46,960 bases of DNA from JBKJVQ01 sp046717125 (GCA_046717125.1 JBKJVQ010000070.1:1-46960); one strand, 5' to 3'. Numbered from the stretch's first letter, positions 7,881 through 16,629 are shown. Numbers and translations: made by a program. The notes: generated by a model from the sequence alone, not told the origin.

Positions 7881-8612
7881 ATGAGCGACGGTTTCGATCT
7901 CACCACGTTGCTGTTCCTCGTACTCGCGGTGATCATTTTCCTGCGATTGCGGAGCGTTCTCGGGCGTCGCACGGGCAGCGAACGGCCGCCTTATGATCCC
8001 TATGCGAGCCGCGATGCGCGCGCGCCCAAGCCCGCGGGCCCTGGCGAAGTGATCGCCATGCCGAGGCGCGATCAGCAGCGATCCGATGTGGCTGAGACAC
8101 GCGCGCCGTCCGCCGAGGACATCGAGGCGCGCGTCCGACCGTTCGCGGCCAAGGGCACGCCGCTCGAATCCGGCCTCGGCGAGATCGTGTCGGCCGACCC
8201 GAATTTCGAACCCGATCATTTCCTGACGGGCTCGAAAGCCGCTTACGAGATGATCGTGGTCGGTTTTGCCAATGGCGACCGCCGCACGCTGAAACAGCTT
8301 CTCGGCAAGGATGTCTATGACGGCTTCATCCTGGCGCTGAACGCGCGCGAGGAGCGGGGCGAGACGGTCGAGATGTCGTTCATCGGCATCACCCGCGCCG
8401 ACATCATGGAAGCGGAGCTGAAGAACCGCACCGCGCACGTGACGGTCAAGTTCGTGAGCCAGCTCATCAGCGCCACGCGCGACAGCGACGGCGACGTTGT
8501 CGAGGGCGAGCCCAAGCGCGTGCGGGAGGTCACCGATATCTGGACCTTCGCCCGCGACCTGTCCTCGCGCGATCCCAACTGGAAGCTGGTCGCCACCGAA
8601 TCGGATCATTAG
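7881..8612 (+). CDS. Tim44-like (TimA) domain membrane-associated protein
   Basis: The 243-residue protein has one N-terminal hydrophobic segment (about residues 8-25, LTTLLFLVLAVIIFLRLR), a polar low-complexity linker to about residue 80, and a C-terminal Tim44-like domain of about 150 residues. Domain landmarks are LKQLLGKDVYDGF, LNAREERGE and the ending VREVTDIWTFARDLSSRDPNWKLVAT. Alphaproteobacterial TimA proteins are homologues of the mitochondrial import motor anchor Tim44 and are proposed to act at the inner membrane; their function in bacteria is not settled. I took the ATG at 7881 rather than an upstream frame start because it precedes the family's short MSxGFD-type N-terminus. Neighbours secB (export chaperone) and mltA (envelope) fit an envelope role, and this gene order is common in the order. 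Confidence 0.88.
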   Translation: MSDGFDLTTLLFLVLAVIIFLRLRSVLGRRTGSERPPYDPYASRDARAPKPAGPGEVIAMPRRDQQRSDVAETRAPSAEDIEARVRPFAAKGTPLESGLGEIVSADPNFEPDHFLTGSKAAYEMIVVGFANGDRRTLKQLLGKDVYDGFILALNAREERGETVEMSFIGITRADIMEAELKNRTAHVTVKFVSQLISATRDSDGDVVEGEPKRVREVTDIWTFARDLSSRDPNWKLVATESDH

Positions 8613-8707
8613 CGGTCGCAAGGCGGCCGCTCGAATCCGGAAAGGTTCAGTCCACCTTTGGCGATCATGATGCGCGCCATGCGCATGATTCGGAATCGGG
8701 GGACGAA

Positions 8708-9847
8708 ATGGCGTCTCAATTCTCTCGCCTGCGGCGAGCCCTTCTATTCGGACTGGCCTCTGTCGTGATTGCCGCCTTTCCGTCCATCGGCGAAGGCCAG
8801 TCGCGCCTGCCGCTTCAGCCGGTCGGGTTCGACACGCTGCGCGGGTGGCCCGGTGACGATCATGCCGCTTCCTTCGCCGCGTTCCGGAAATCCTGCGCCG
8901 CGATCACGAAGGCCCGAACCCACAAACTCGCGGCGGCCTGCGCATCCGCAGCGAAGCTCGGGCGCGCCGACCGCGCCGCCGCCCGCCGATTTTTCGAGGA
9001 GTGGTTCCAGCCCCATATCGTGCGCGGCGGAGCGGGCGGCTTCCTGACCGGCTATTACGAGCCGGAGCTGAACGGCTCGCGCACCCGCGGGGGGCCGTAT
9101 CAGGTGCCGGTCTACGGCAAGCCGAAGCATCATGTCGCCGTTACCGGCGGCAACCGCCCTCGCGGCTTCCCCTCGAACCTCGAATTCGCGCGCGCGACTG
9201 GCGGCGGCCTCGCTCCCTTCCCGCCGCGCCGCGAGATCGAACAGGGCGTGCTTGCGGACGATCCCTCCGTGAAGCCGATTCTTTGGCTCGACGACTGGGT
9301 CGACGCGTTCTTCATGCATGTCCAGGGCTCGGGGCGCGTGCGCATGGACGATGGTTCGACCGTCCGACTCTCCTTCGCGGCCAAGTCGGGCTACCCCTAC
9401 ACGTCGATCGGCAAAGTGCTGGTCGACGCAGGGGAGCTTCAACGCGACGACGTGACCATGGAGACGATTAAGGCATGGCTGCGCGCCGACCCGGAGCGGG
9501 GCCGGCAAGTCATGTGGCGCAACCAGTCCTATATCTTCTTCCGTGAGCTTCCCGCGGGCGGCGGCGGACCGGTCGGCGGGCAGGGGGTGACGCTCACGCC
9601 CGGGCGCAGCCTCGCGGTCGACAAATCGTTCCATACGCTGGGGACGCCGGTCTTCGTGGAGTCGGACGCTTTCCGGCTGGCCGGCGCGCCCCCGTCGCGG
9701 CTGATGATCGCGCAGGATGTCGGCTCCGCCATCAAGGGCCCGCAGCGCGGCGACATCTTCTGGGGATCGGGGCCCGAGGCCGGACGGCACGCTGGCGTGA
9801 CCAAGCACCCTGGCCGGTTCGTGCTGCTTCTGCTGCGGCGCAGCTGA
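8708..9847 (+). CDS. mltA: Membrane-bound lytic murein transglycosylase A
   Basis: MltA cleaves the glycan strands of peptidoglycan to form 1,6-anhydro-muropeptides. The 379-residue protein begins with a basic and hydrophobic signal sequence (about residues 1-29). There is no clear lipobox cysteine, so a periplasmic or membrane-associated form is likely. The MltA domain shows FLTGYYEPEL, the barrel region with FFMHVQGSGRVRM and KSGYPYTSIG. The C-terminal 3D domain carries SLAVDKSFHTLGTPVFV and MIAQDVGSAIKGPQRGDIFWG; the aspartate of the 3D motif is AQD. These cover the substrate groove and catalytic aspartate seen in the family. Fourteen bases separate it from smr, a typical Hyphomicrobiales pairing. 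Confidence 0.95.
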   Translation: MASQFSRLRRALLFGLASVVIAAFPSIGEGQSRLPLQPVGFDTLRGWPGDDHAASFAAFRKSCAAITKARTHKLAAACASAAKLGRADRAAARRFFEEWFQPHIVRGGAGGFLTGYYEPELNGSRTRGGPYQVPVYGKPKHHVAVTGGNRPRGFPSNLEFARATGGGLAPFPPRREIEQGVLADDPSVKPILWLDDWVDAFFMHVQGSGRVRMDDGSTVRLSFAAKSGYPYTSIGKVLVDAGELQRDDVTMETIKAWLRADPERGRQVMWRNQSYIFFRELPAGGGGPVGGQGVTLTPGRSLAVDKSFHTLGTPVFVESDAFRLAGAPPSRLMIAQDVGSAIKGPQRGDIFWGSGPEAGRHAGVTKHPGRFVLLLLRRS

Positions 9848-9861
9848 GGCGTCGCGTCGCC

Positions 9862-10443
9862 ATGAGCGGCAAACGGCGCGGCGTACTGAGCGACGAGGAC
9901 CGGACCCTCTGGGACCGCGTGAAGGCGTCGGTGACGCCGATGCATCCCGCGCCGAGGAAGCCAATATTGCGGGACACTGCGACGGCCGCGCATCATGCGG
10001 GGCCCGCCAAGCCATCGCGGCCGAAGCGGCATGCGCCGCCGTCCTGGTCGCCGCCGCCTGCGCCGAAGCGCCCCGTGGCACCACCGCAAGCCGCGACCGA
10101 CCGCGAGGAGGCTCGGGCGATCGCGTCGGGAAAGATCGAGATCGATGCGTGGCTCGATCTGCATGGGCTGCGTCAGGCCGAAGCCCATCGCGCGCTGATC
10201 GGCTTTCTCGTCAGTACACAGATGAAAAACCATCGGCTCGTGCTGGTGATCACCGGGCGTGGCGATCCTGAAGCCGCGCCGGGACGGTTCCTTACGGACA
10301 GCCCGCGCGGCGTTCTGCGCGCCGCCGTCCCGCATTGGTTGGGCGAGCCCCGTCTGAAGTCCGTCGTCGTCGGCTGGTCCCCCGCCCATCGCCGCCATGG
10401 CGGCGACGGCGCGCTATATGTGCGGCTCAAGCGGCTGCGGTAG
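9862..10443 (+). CDS. Smr/MutS2-type domain protein
   Basis: The 193-residue protein has a proline-rich, basic N-terminal half (to about residue 85) and a C-terminal Smr domain. The domain shows WLDLHGLRQAEAHRAL (the LDxH signature), LVLVITGRG (the TGxG signature) and a C-terminal GALYVRLKR strand. Smr domains are DNA or RNA nickases/endonucleases found alone or at the end of MutS2. Standalone proteins of this arrangement are widespread in alphaproteobacteria next to mltA, and their cellular job is not established. It is convergent with hslU, with only 14 bases between the stops. Confidence 0.92.
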   Translation: MSGKRRGVLSDEDRTLWDRVKASVTPMHPAPRKPILRDTATAAHHAGPAKPSRPKRHAPPSWSPPPAPKRPVAPPQAATDREEARAIASGKIEIDAWLDLHGLRQAEAHRALIGFLVSTQMKNHRLVLVITGRGDPEAAPGRFLTDSPRGVLRAAVPHWLGEPRLKSVVVGWSPAHRRHGGDGALYVRLKRLR

Positions 10444-10457
10444 GGAGCCGTCGGGAG

Positions 10458-11807
10458 CTACAAAATAAACTTCGACAGATCGGCGTTCTTGGCGAGATCG
10501 CTGACATGCTTCTGCACATAGTCGGCGTCGATGGTCATCGTATCGCCGTCGCGGTCGGAGGCATCGAAGGAAATCTCGTCGAGGATGCGCTCCATCACCG
10601 TCATCAGCCGGCGCGCGCCGATATTCTCGATATTGGAGTTCACCTCGACCGCGACATCGGCGATCGCCTCGATCGCGTCCGGCGTCACATCCAGCGTGAC
10701 GCCTTCGGTCGCCATCAGAGCGACGTACTGCTTGATCAGGCTCGCCTTCGGTTCGGTCAGGATACGGACGAGATCCTCGCGCGTGAGCGGCTTAAGTTCG
10801 ACGCGGATCGGCAGCCTTCCCTGCAGCTCGGGCAAAAGGTCCGAGGGCTTGGCAACATGGAAGGCGCCGCTCGCGATGAACAGGATGTGGTCGGTCTTGA
10901 CCGGCCCATACCGCGTCCCGACCGTTGTGCCTTCGATCAGCGGCAGCAGGTCGCGCTGCACGCCCTCGCGTGAGACGTCCGCCCCGATCCGGTCGCTGCG
11001 CGCGGCGATCTTGTCGATCTCGTCGAGGAACACGATGCCGTTGTTCTCGACATTGCGGATCGCCTCCTGGACGATCAGATCGTTGTCGATCAGCTTGTCG
11101 GACTCTTCCGCGATCAGGATCGCGTAGCTGTCGGAGACGGTCGTGCGGCGCGATTTGGTTTTCTGCCCGAACGCCTTGCCCAGCATGTCGTTGAGATTGA
11201 TCATGCCGACCTGGCTTCCGGGCATGCCCGGTATCTCGAACGCCGGCATGCCGCCGCCCGTATCGGAAACCTGGATCTCGATCTCCTTGTCGTCGAGTTC
11301 GCCCGCGCGAAGACGCCTGCGGAATGTTTCGCGCGTCGCAGGGCTGGCGGTCGGGCCGACCAGCGCGGAGAGCACGCGCTCCTCCGCCTGCAGATGCGCC
11401 TTGGCCGACACTTCCTTGCGCCGCGCGTCGCGCGCAATCGCGATACCCGCCTCTAGGAGATCGCGCACGATCTGCTCGACGTCGCGCCCCACATAGCCGA
11501 CTTCGGTAAACTTGGTCGCCTCGACCTTGAGGAACGGCGCGTTCGCGAGCTTTGCGAGGCGGCGCGAGATCTCCGTCTTACCGACGCCGGTCGGGCCGAT
11601 CATCAGGATGTTCTTGGGCAAAACCTCTTCGCGCATGTCGCCTTCGAGCTGCTGCCGCCGCCAGCGGTTGCGCAAGGCGATTGCGACCGCGCGCTTGGCG
11701 TCTTTCTGGCCGATGATATAGCGGTCGAGCTCGGACACGATCTCGCGCGGCGAGAAGCTCTGCGTCTCGTCGGCAGGGGCTTTACGGGGTGCGTGCTGAT
11801 CCATCAT
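10458..11807 (-). CDS. hslU: HslU ATPase subunit of the HslVU protease
   Basis: HslU is the AAA+ unfoldase ring that feeds substrates into the HslV peptidase. The 449-residue protein opens with FSPREIVSELDRYIIGQ, then Walker A GPTGVGKT (residues 71-78) and the pore-loop region TEVGYVGRDVE. The intermediate (I) domain spans roughly residues 110-235, followed by Walker B IVFLDEIDKIA and sensor 2 in GARRLMTVMERILDEISF. It ends at DLSKFIL, the C-terminal peptide that docks into HslV. The ATG at 11807 overlaps the hslV stop, so the two subunits are translationally coupled in the order hslV-hslU. Confidence 0.98.
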   Translation of the reverse strand: MMDQHAPRKAPADETQSFSPREIVSELDRYIIGQKDAKRAVAIALRNRWRRQQLEGDMREEVLPKNILMIGPTGVGKTEISRRLAKLANAPFLKVEATKFTEVGYVGRDVEQIVRDLLEAGIAIARDARRKEVSAKAHLQAEERVLSALVGPTASPATRETFRRRLRAGELDDKEIEIQVSDTGGGMPAFEIPGMPGSQVGMINLNDMLGKAFGQKTKSRRTTVSDSYAILIAEESDKLIDNDLIVQEAIRNVENNGIVFLDEIDKIAARSDRIGADVSREGVQRDLLPLIEGTTVGTRYGPVKTDHILFIASGAFHVAKPSDLLPELQGRLPIRVELKPLTREDLVRILTEPKASLIKQYVALMATEGVTLDVTPDAIEAIADVAVEVNSNIENIGARRLMTVMERILDEISFDASDRDGDTMTIDADYVQKHVSDLAKNADLSKFIL

Positions 11808-12367
11808 GACCGCCGCGATTCGAGGGTTTCGATAATCAGGTTTCCGTTCGTGTAGACGCAGATATCGGCTGCGATGCCCATGGCCTTGCGTGCGATTTCC
11901 TCGGCGCCCAAGTCCGTGTCGAGCAGCGCGCGCGCCGCGGCCAAGGCGAACATGCCGCCCGAACCAATGCCCATGACATCATACTCCGGCTCGACCACAT
12001 CGCCATTGCCCGTGAGCACCAGCGTCTCCGATGCATCGGCGACGATCATCATCGCTTCGAGCCGGCGCAAATAACGGTCCGTGCGCCAGTCCTTGGCGAG
12101 TTCGACACAGGCGCGCTTGAGCTGGGCGGGAAACCGCTCGAGCTTGGTTTCGAGCCGCTCGAACAGCGTGAAGGCGTCGGCGGTCGAGCCGGCGAAACCG
12201 CCAATCACGCCGCCGGTGCCGACCTCGCGCACCTTGCGCGCATTCGACTTCATGATGGTCTGGCCGAACGAGACTTGGCCGTCGCCGGCGATCACCACGC
12301 GGCCGCCCTTGCGCACGGTCAGGATCGTCGTGCCATGCAATGTCTCGGAAGAAATTGGGGTGTTCAT
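11804..12367 (-). CDS. hslV: HslV peptidase subunit (threonine protease)
   Basis: HslV is the proteasome-like peptidase of the HslVU complex. From the ATG at 12367 the product is 187 residues with a 12-residue propeptide before HGTTILTVRKGG; Thr13 would become the catalytic N-terminal threonine after processing. GDGQVSFGQT, the GGFAGSTADAFTLFERLE helix, DWRTDRYLRRLEAMM and the GSGGMFALAAARAL segment are all family hallmarks. An ATG at 12394 and a TTG at 12406 lie upstream in frame. I prefer 12367 because alphaproteobacterial HslV usually has roughly ten residues before HGTTI, but none of the three has a strong ribosome site. It is the first gene of hslVU; a possible heat-shock promoter lies just upstream. 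Confidence 0.95.
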   Translation of the reverse strand: MNTPISSETLHGTTILTVRKGGRVVIAGDGQVSFGQTIMKSNARKVREVGTGGVIGGFAGSTADAFTLFERLETKLERFPAQLKRACVELAKDWRTDRYLRRLEAMMIVADASETLVLTGNGDVVEPEYDVMGIGSGGMFALAAARALLDTDLGAEEIARKAMGIAADICVYTNGNLIIETLESRRS

Positions 12368-12380
12368 ATGGATCAGCGAA

Positions 12381-12407
12381 ATGGGCGTCGCCATGCCCAA
12401 AGTCAAG
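12381..12407 (-). promoter_or_regulatory. Possible sigma-32-type promoter of hslVU
   Basis: On the minus strand CTTGACT (12407-12401) is followed after 14 bases by GCCCAT (12386-12381), resembling the heat-shock pattern CTTGAAA-N14-CCCCAT. hslVU is heat-shock controlled in well-studied bacteria. If it is used, the leader before the 12367 ATG would be only about seven bases, and the upstream start codons could not be used from this promoter. This is a pattern match only. Confidence 0.3.
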
Positions 12408-12677
12408 CTGCTCTACGCCGCCGCGCCGTGACGCGCTTGTTAGGAAGAACGCGTCAATATGGACAATTCTTAAGCGTTCGTTTACCGTTCCGGGTGGCGG
12501 GCGTGCGCCCCGGCGACCAGCAGTGCGAGGCTGGCATTCCGGGTCGAGGCGATTCTAGGCGTCGTTGACGGCGCCTTAAGGGTTACGAGGTAGTTCACGA
12601 TCGCATTTCCGGGCGCGGCGGCTCGGGGGAACGAGCGGCACGCGTGGCCGTCCCAAGCGGCGGAGGAGGATACGGGT

Positions 12678-12971
12678 ATGGCGGGACTCATGACGAAACC
12701 TCAGCACCCCGGCGCACTCCTGCGCGACATCGTCCTTCCCGAACATGATCTCGACGCCCGCGCGATGGCGCAGGCCATCAAACTGTCGCGCGACCGGATG
12801 GAAGCGGTGCTTGCGGAGAAGGAGCCCGTAACGCTCGACATCGCGCTCCGGCTGGTCATGGCGTTCGGCGGCTCGGCCGCGGCATGGGTCGCGATGCAGG
12901 CGAGCCACGATCTGTGGCAGGCCGCCCAACTGCGCCAGGGCGCACCGGAGCGTGTGACGCTCGCGGCTTAG
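12678..12971 (+). CDS. HigA-family antitoxin-like XRE regulator, without a toxin partner
   Basis: The 97-residue protein starts MAGLMTKPQHPGALLRDIVLPEHDLDARAMAQAI, the characteristic opening of HigA/VapI antitoxins. It continues with a helix-turn-helix (about residues 30-65) that has lost some consensus: KLSRDRMEAVLAEKEPVTLDIALRLVMAFGGSAAAW. The C-terminal helix ASHDLWQAAQLR corresponds to the family's NLQxxYDLWxA segment. A strong ribosome site (GGAGGAGGA) precedes the ATG. A HigB toxin would normally sit immediately upstream, but the 270 bases on that side contain no recognisable HigB frame in any phase, and downstream is also empty. It may therefore be a solitary regulator or the remnant of a decayed toxin-antitoxin module. 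Confidence 0.85.
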   Translation: MAGLMTKPQHPGALLRDIVLPEHDLDARAMAQAIKLSRDRMEAVLAEKEPVTLDIALRLVMAFGGSAAAWVAMQASHDLWQAAQLRQGAPERVTLAA

Positions 12972-12984
12972 CCGAACGCATAAT

Positions 12985-13152
12985 TCACCAATGAATGGTC
13001 CGCATGTTGCCGCGGTTCCGTGCAGCATTCGGCTGTCTGCCCAGGCCACAACGGAGCGGCTCGAGCCGCAATGCCGCGGTATCGATCGCCGCGGTGAGCC
13101 CGGCGAGACGGTCTTTGCTGATTGATCCGCCGCTGTAAAGCGCGACTTTCAA
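12985..13152 (-). CDS. Doubtful small ORF of unknown function
   Basis: A 55-codon frame starting with TTG directly follows the DUF255 gene on the same strand (four bases after its stop). It begins LKVALYSGGSISKDRLAGLT and contains AAIDTAALRLEPLRCG. Third codon positions are mostly G or C, as in the neighbouring genes, and the opening reads like real protein. There is no recognised domain, the start codon is weak and the length is marginal. It could be a genuine small downstream gene, a remnant of a longer gene, or chance. Confidence 0.25.
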   Translation of the reverse strand: MKVALYSGGSISKDRLAGLTAAIDTAALRLEPLRCGLGRQPNAARNRGNMRTIHW

Positions 13153-13156
13153 AGGC

Positions 13157-15184
13157 TCACAGCTTGACGATCCGGGTCTCCCGGAGCGTGTCGAGAAAAT
13201 CGGCCTTTGCCGTCACCGGTGCGGAGCATTGCGGGCCGATACAGACATAGGCGGCGGGCTTGCCGTCTACCGGCGTCTTTCCCTCCGCGGCGGAACCCGG
13301 CAGCACCGCGCTCTTGGCTTCGATTGATTGCACGACTGCGCCCGGAAGCGACACGTCGCGCAGAACACTGCGCAGGCCGCGCGCTTCGCCGCGTTTGGCT
13401 GCGGCGATCACGACCGATTGCGGCGCGTCATACTCGATCGCCGCCGAAAGCAGCGAGGCATGGGTGAAGACGTTCGTGCCGACATCGCCCGCGAACACCG
13501 ACAGGATGGCCCGCGCCCGATCGAGATGCGATGCATCCCCTGTCAGCCCGGCGAGCGCCACATGGTTTGCGGCCATCACTCCGTTGGCGTTGGGCGTGGC
13601 TTCGTCAGCAGCGTTGAGCATGCGGACCAGCACGTCGTCCGCGTCATCCGCGGCAAGATAATAGCCGCCGCCTTCGGCTGCATGATGGCGCTGAAGCGTG
13701 TTGGCCCAGACGAGCGCCTGGTCGAGATAGCGCATATGGCCGGTGAGGCTGTGCATGCGTAAGGCGGCATGGATTATATTGGCGTAGTCGGTTGCAGTGC
13801 CCGCCGCCCCGGGCCGGCCGCCGCGGGCGGAGTGCCTCAAACGTCCGTCATCGTTCATGACCTTCAGTACGTGATCGAACGCGGCGACCGCCGCCTTCGC
13901 CCAGGCCGGCTTGTTGAATATCTCGGCCGCCTTCGCGAGCGCGCCGATCATGAGCCCGTTCCAGTCAGCCAGCACCTTGTCGTCGAGACCCGGCCTCACC
14001 CGCTGTTCGCGCCGAGCGAGCAGCTCGCGCCGAAGTCCCGCCAGCCGGCTCTCTTCGTCGTCCGTCAGCGGATCGATCGCGCCCAAGCGGTTGAGGATCG
14101 TTTTGCCTTCCCAGTTGCCCTCGGGGCGGACGTCGTAGGCCAGCGCGAAAAATGCGGCGTCGTCGGCGCCCAGGACCTCCTCGATTTCCGCTGCTTCCCA
14201 GACATAGAATTTGCCCTCCTCGCCTTCAGAGTCGGCGTCGAGCGATGAGGCGAAGCCACCCTCCGGCGTGACCATCTCGCGCAGGAGCCAGTCGATCGTC
14301 TCGGTAACCCGATCCTGATAGAGCGCGACGCGCCGCTCCCGCCACAGCTCCGTCATGAGGTCGATCAGGAGCGCATTGTCGTACAGCATCTTCTCGAAAT
14401 GCGGCACCAGCCAGCGCCCGTCGACCGTATAGCGCGAGAAGCCGCCGCCGAGATGATCGTAGATCCCGCCCTGCGCGACATGGGCGAGCGTGAGATCTGC
14501 CGCATCGCACGGCGCCGCGATCCCGTATCTGAGGCCTGCCCGCCACAGAAATTCGAAGAACAGGGACTGGGGGAATTTTGGCGCGCCGATCAGTCCACCG
14601 TTTTCGGTGTCGACCGCCCGCACCATGCGCAGCGCCAGCTCGGCGAGCTGACCCGCCGCGGGCGCCTCGCCCTTTGCGCGCGGCTGCGGCTCGAGCCGCT
14701 TCTTGAGGAGGTCGGCATTCTGCCGGATTTTTTCCGGTTCCTCGCTGTAGACGCGCGCGACCTCGCGTAGTGCATCGGTGAAGGCGGGGCGGCCGAAGCG
14801 TGAGTCCTTGGGGAAGTATGTGCCGCCCCAGAAAGGTTCGGCATCCGAGGTCAGGAACATCGTGAGGGGCCAGCCGCCCTGCTCGCCGAGTTCGTGGAGC
14901 GCCGCCATGTAGATCGCGTCGACGTCGGGGCGCTCCTCGCGGTCGACCTTGATGTTCACGAACAGGTCGTTCATCACCGCGGCGGTTGCCTCGTCCTCGA
15001 AACTTTAATGCGCCATCACATGGCACAAATGGCAGGCGGCATACCCCACCGAGAGGAGGATCGGCTTGCCCGAAGAACGCGCCTCGTCCAGCGCCTCGGA
15101 CCCCCAGGCGCGCCATGCGACCGGATTGTCGGCGTGCTGAAGAAGATAAGGGCTGGTTTCCTGCTTTAGTCTGTTATCCGCCAT
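13157..15184 (-). pseudogene. DUF255 / thioredoxin-domain (YyaL/SPATA20-type) protein with an in-frame stop
   Basis: The 676-codon frame encodes a thioredoxin-like domain followed by a long (alpha/alpha)-barrel resembling glycosidase/epimerase folds. Family landmarks are SPYLLQHADNPV near the N-terminus, WGGTYFPK, GGIYDHLGGGFSRY, WLVPHFEKMLYDN, SLDADSEGEEGKFYVW, DDKVLADWNGLMI and the C-terminal YVCIGPQCSAPV. Codon 60 (15007-15005) is TAA where the family has glutamate in CHxCHVMAHESFED. The frame continues undisturbed on both sides, and GAA to TAA is a single-base change. The motif here is CHLCH rather than the usual CHWCH. As written, only a 59-residue peptide or an internally initiated product (ATG ATG at 14977, 606 residues without the CxxC) could be made. 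Possible readings are a recent nonsense mutation, a base-call error, or readthrough. The natural function of this widespread family is unknown; thiol-disulfide chemistry is suggested by the CxxC. Confidence 0.9.
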
Positions 15185-15268
15185 GGGTCAGTCTTGCCTC
15201 CGTCGCGCCGCGCGACTTGAGATGAATGCGCGGGAAGCCTATCGGTCGCGCGCGAGTGGGTTTAGCAC

Positions 15269-16615
15269 GTGATGGACGAGACACCAGACATGGCGGCGCC
15301 GGGCGGCGGCGACACGATCGTCGCGCTGTCCAGCGGTCAGGGGCGCGCCGGCGTCGCATTGATCCGCGTTTCGGGCGCGGGCAGCCGCGTGGCGCTGGAG
15401 AATTTGGCCGGACCCGTTTCGGCGCCCCGGCGCGCTAGCCTGCGGCGCCTGCGCAATCGAGAAGGAGAGATGCTCGATCGTGCACTGGTTCTCTGGCTGC
15501 CGGGCCCCTCGAGTTTCACTGGCGAGGACATGGCCGAGCTGCACGTCCATGGCGGGCGCGCCGTGGTCGACAGCGTCATCGCCGCCCTTCTCGCCCTTCC
15601 CGGCCTAAAGCTTGCGGAGGCCGGCGACTTCACGAGGCGTGCGTTCGAGAACGGCAAGCTCGATCTGACCGCGGTCGAGGGTCTTGCCGACCTGATCGAC
15701 GCTGAGACCGATGCGCAACGGCGTCAGGCCATCGCCCAGGCCGACGGCGCGCTGGCCGCGCTCTACGATGGTTGGCGTGACACGATCCTCCGCGCGCAGG
15801 CCCGCATCGAGGCGATGCTGGATTTTTCTGATGAGGCCGATGTGCCGGCAGCGGCCCCCGGATTGGACGCGGAGATCGGCGCACTACGCGACGCGATCAC
15901 GCGCCATCTCGAAGACGGCAGGCGCGGCGAGATCCTGCGCGACGGCTACCGCGTCGTCATCGCGGGACCGCCCAATGCGGGGAAGTCGACACTACTGAAC
16001 GCCCTTGCCGGCCGCGACGCGGCGATCGTGTCAGAGGAGCCCGGCACGACGCGCGACCTGATCGATGTGCGGCTTGATCTTGGCGGCTATCCCGTCATCG
16101 TCACCGACACGGCGGGGCTGCGCGCAGGAACAAGCGCCGTCGAGGGCGAGGGCGTGCGCCGCGCTCTGTCCCGGGCCGACGAAGCCGACCTCGTAATCTG
16201 GCTCACCGACGCGACGACCGGCGTGGCCCCGCCCCCGCCCGCACTCGCATCGCATCAGAACATGATCTCCGTGCGCAATAAATCCGACATCGCTAGGGGA
16301 GTGACGCGGGACGGCATCGCGATCTCGGCCCGCACCGCGGACGGGGTCGATCGTCTCATCGAGATTTTGACTGGGCACGCCCGCACCGCGCTACACCCCG
16401 GCGACGGACCGGCGCTCACCCGTGCGCGGCACCGGCACGCGCTGGATGAAGCGTCGGCCGCTTTGGCGCGGTTCTTTTCTGCGAAAGACGCTGCGCTCGA
16501 AATGCGGGCGGAAGAGCTGCGTATCGCAGCAACGCAGATCGGACGTGTGACCGGGCGCATCGATGTCGAGGACGTGCTGGGCGAGATTTTCGCCCGCTTC
16601 TGCATCGGCAAGTGA
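15269..16615 (+). CDS. mnmE: tRNA modification GTPase MnmE
   Basis: MnmE acts with MnmG to install the carboxymethylaminomethyl group on wobble uridine 34 of certain tRNAs. The 448-residue protein has the N-terminal folate-binding domain (DTIVALSSGQGRAGVALIRVSG, HVHGG), a helical domain, and an inserted G domain. G1 is GPPNAGKST at residues 233-241, G2 is in GTTRDLI and G3 is DTAGLR (280-285). It ends in RFCIGK, with the conserved cysteine at 445. GTG (15269) and ATG (15272) are adjacent possible starts. mnmG follows after 73 bases containing a parS-like palindrome. In most rhizobia mnmE follows rho; here it is across the origin from rho. Confidence 0.97.
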   Translation: MMDETPDMAAPGGGDTIVALSSGQGRAGVALIRVSGAGSRVALENLAGPVSAPRRASLRRLRNREGEMLDRALVLWLPGPSSFTGEDMAELHVHGGRAVVDSVIAALLALPGLKLAEAGDFTRRAFENGKLDLTAVEGLADLIDAETDAQRRQAIAQADGALAALYDGWRDTILRAQARIEAMLDFSDEADVPAAAPGLDAEIGALRDAITRHLEDGRRGEILRDGYRVVIAGPPNAGKSTLLNALAGRDAAIVSEEPGTTRDLIDVRLDLGGYPVIVTDTAGLRAGTSAVEGEGVRRALSRADEADLVIWLTDATTGVAPPPPALASHQNMISVRNKSDIARGVTRDGIAISARTADGVDRLIEILTGHARTALHPGDGPALTRARHRHALDEASAALARFFSAKDAALEMRAEELRIAATQIGRVTGRIDVEDVLGEIFARFCIGK

Positions 16616-16629
16616 GTGAACGGCTCCGT

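Noticed and set aside
8744..10084. 446-codon minus-strand frame opposite mltA and smr
   Set aside because: Antisense to two well-recognised genes, no domain, low-complexity composition.
12460..12490. TTAA-N7-TTTAC near 12474 as a second CtrA site
   Set aside because: One half-site is imperfect and the position, about 100 bases upstream of hslV and 200 bases before the antitoxin start, is not a typical core-promoter placement. Too weak to report as a feature.
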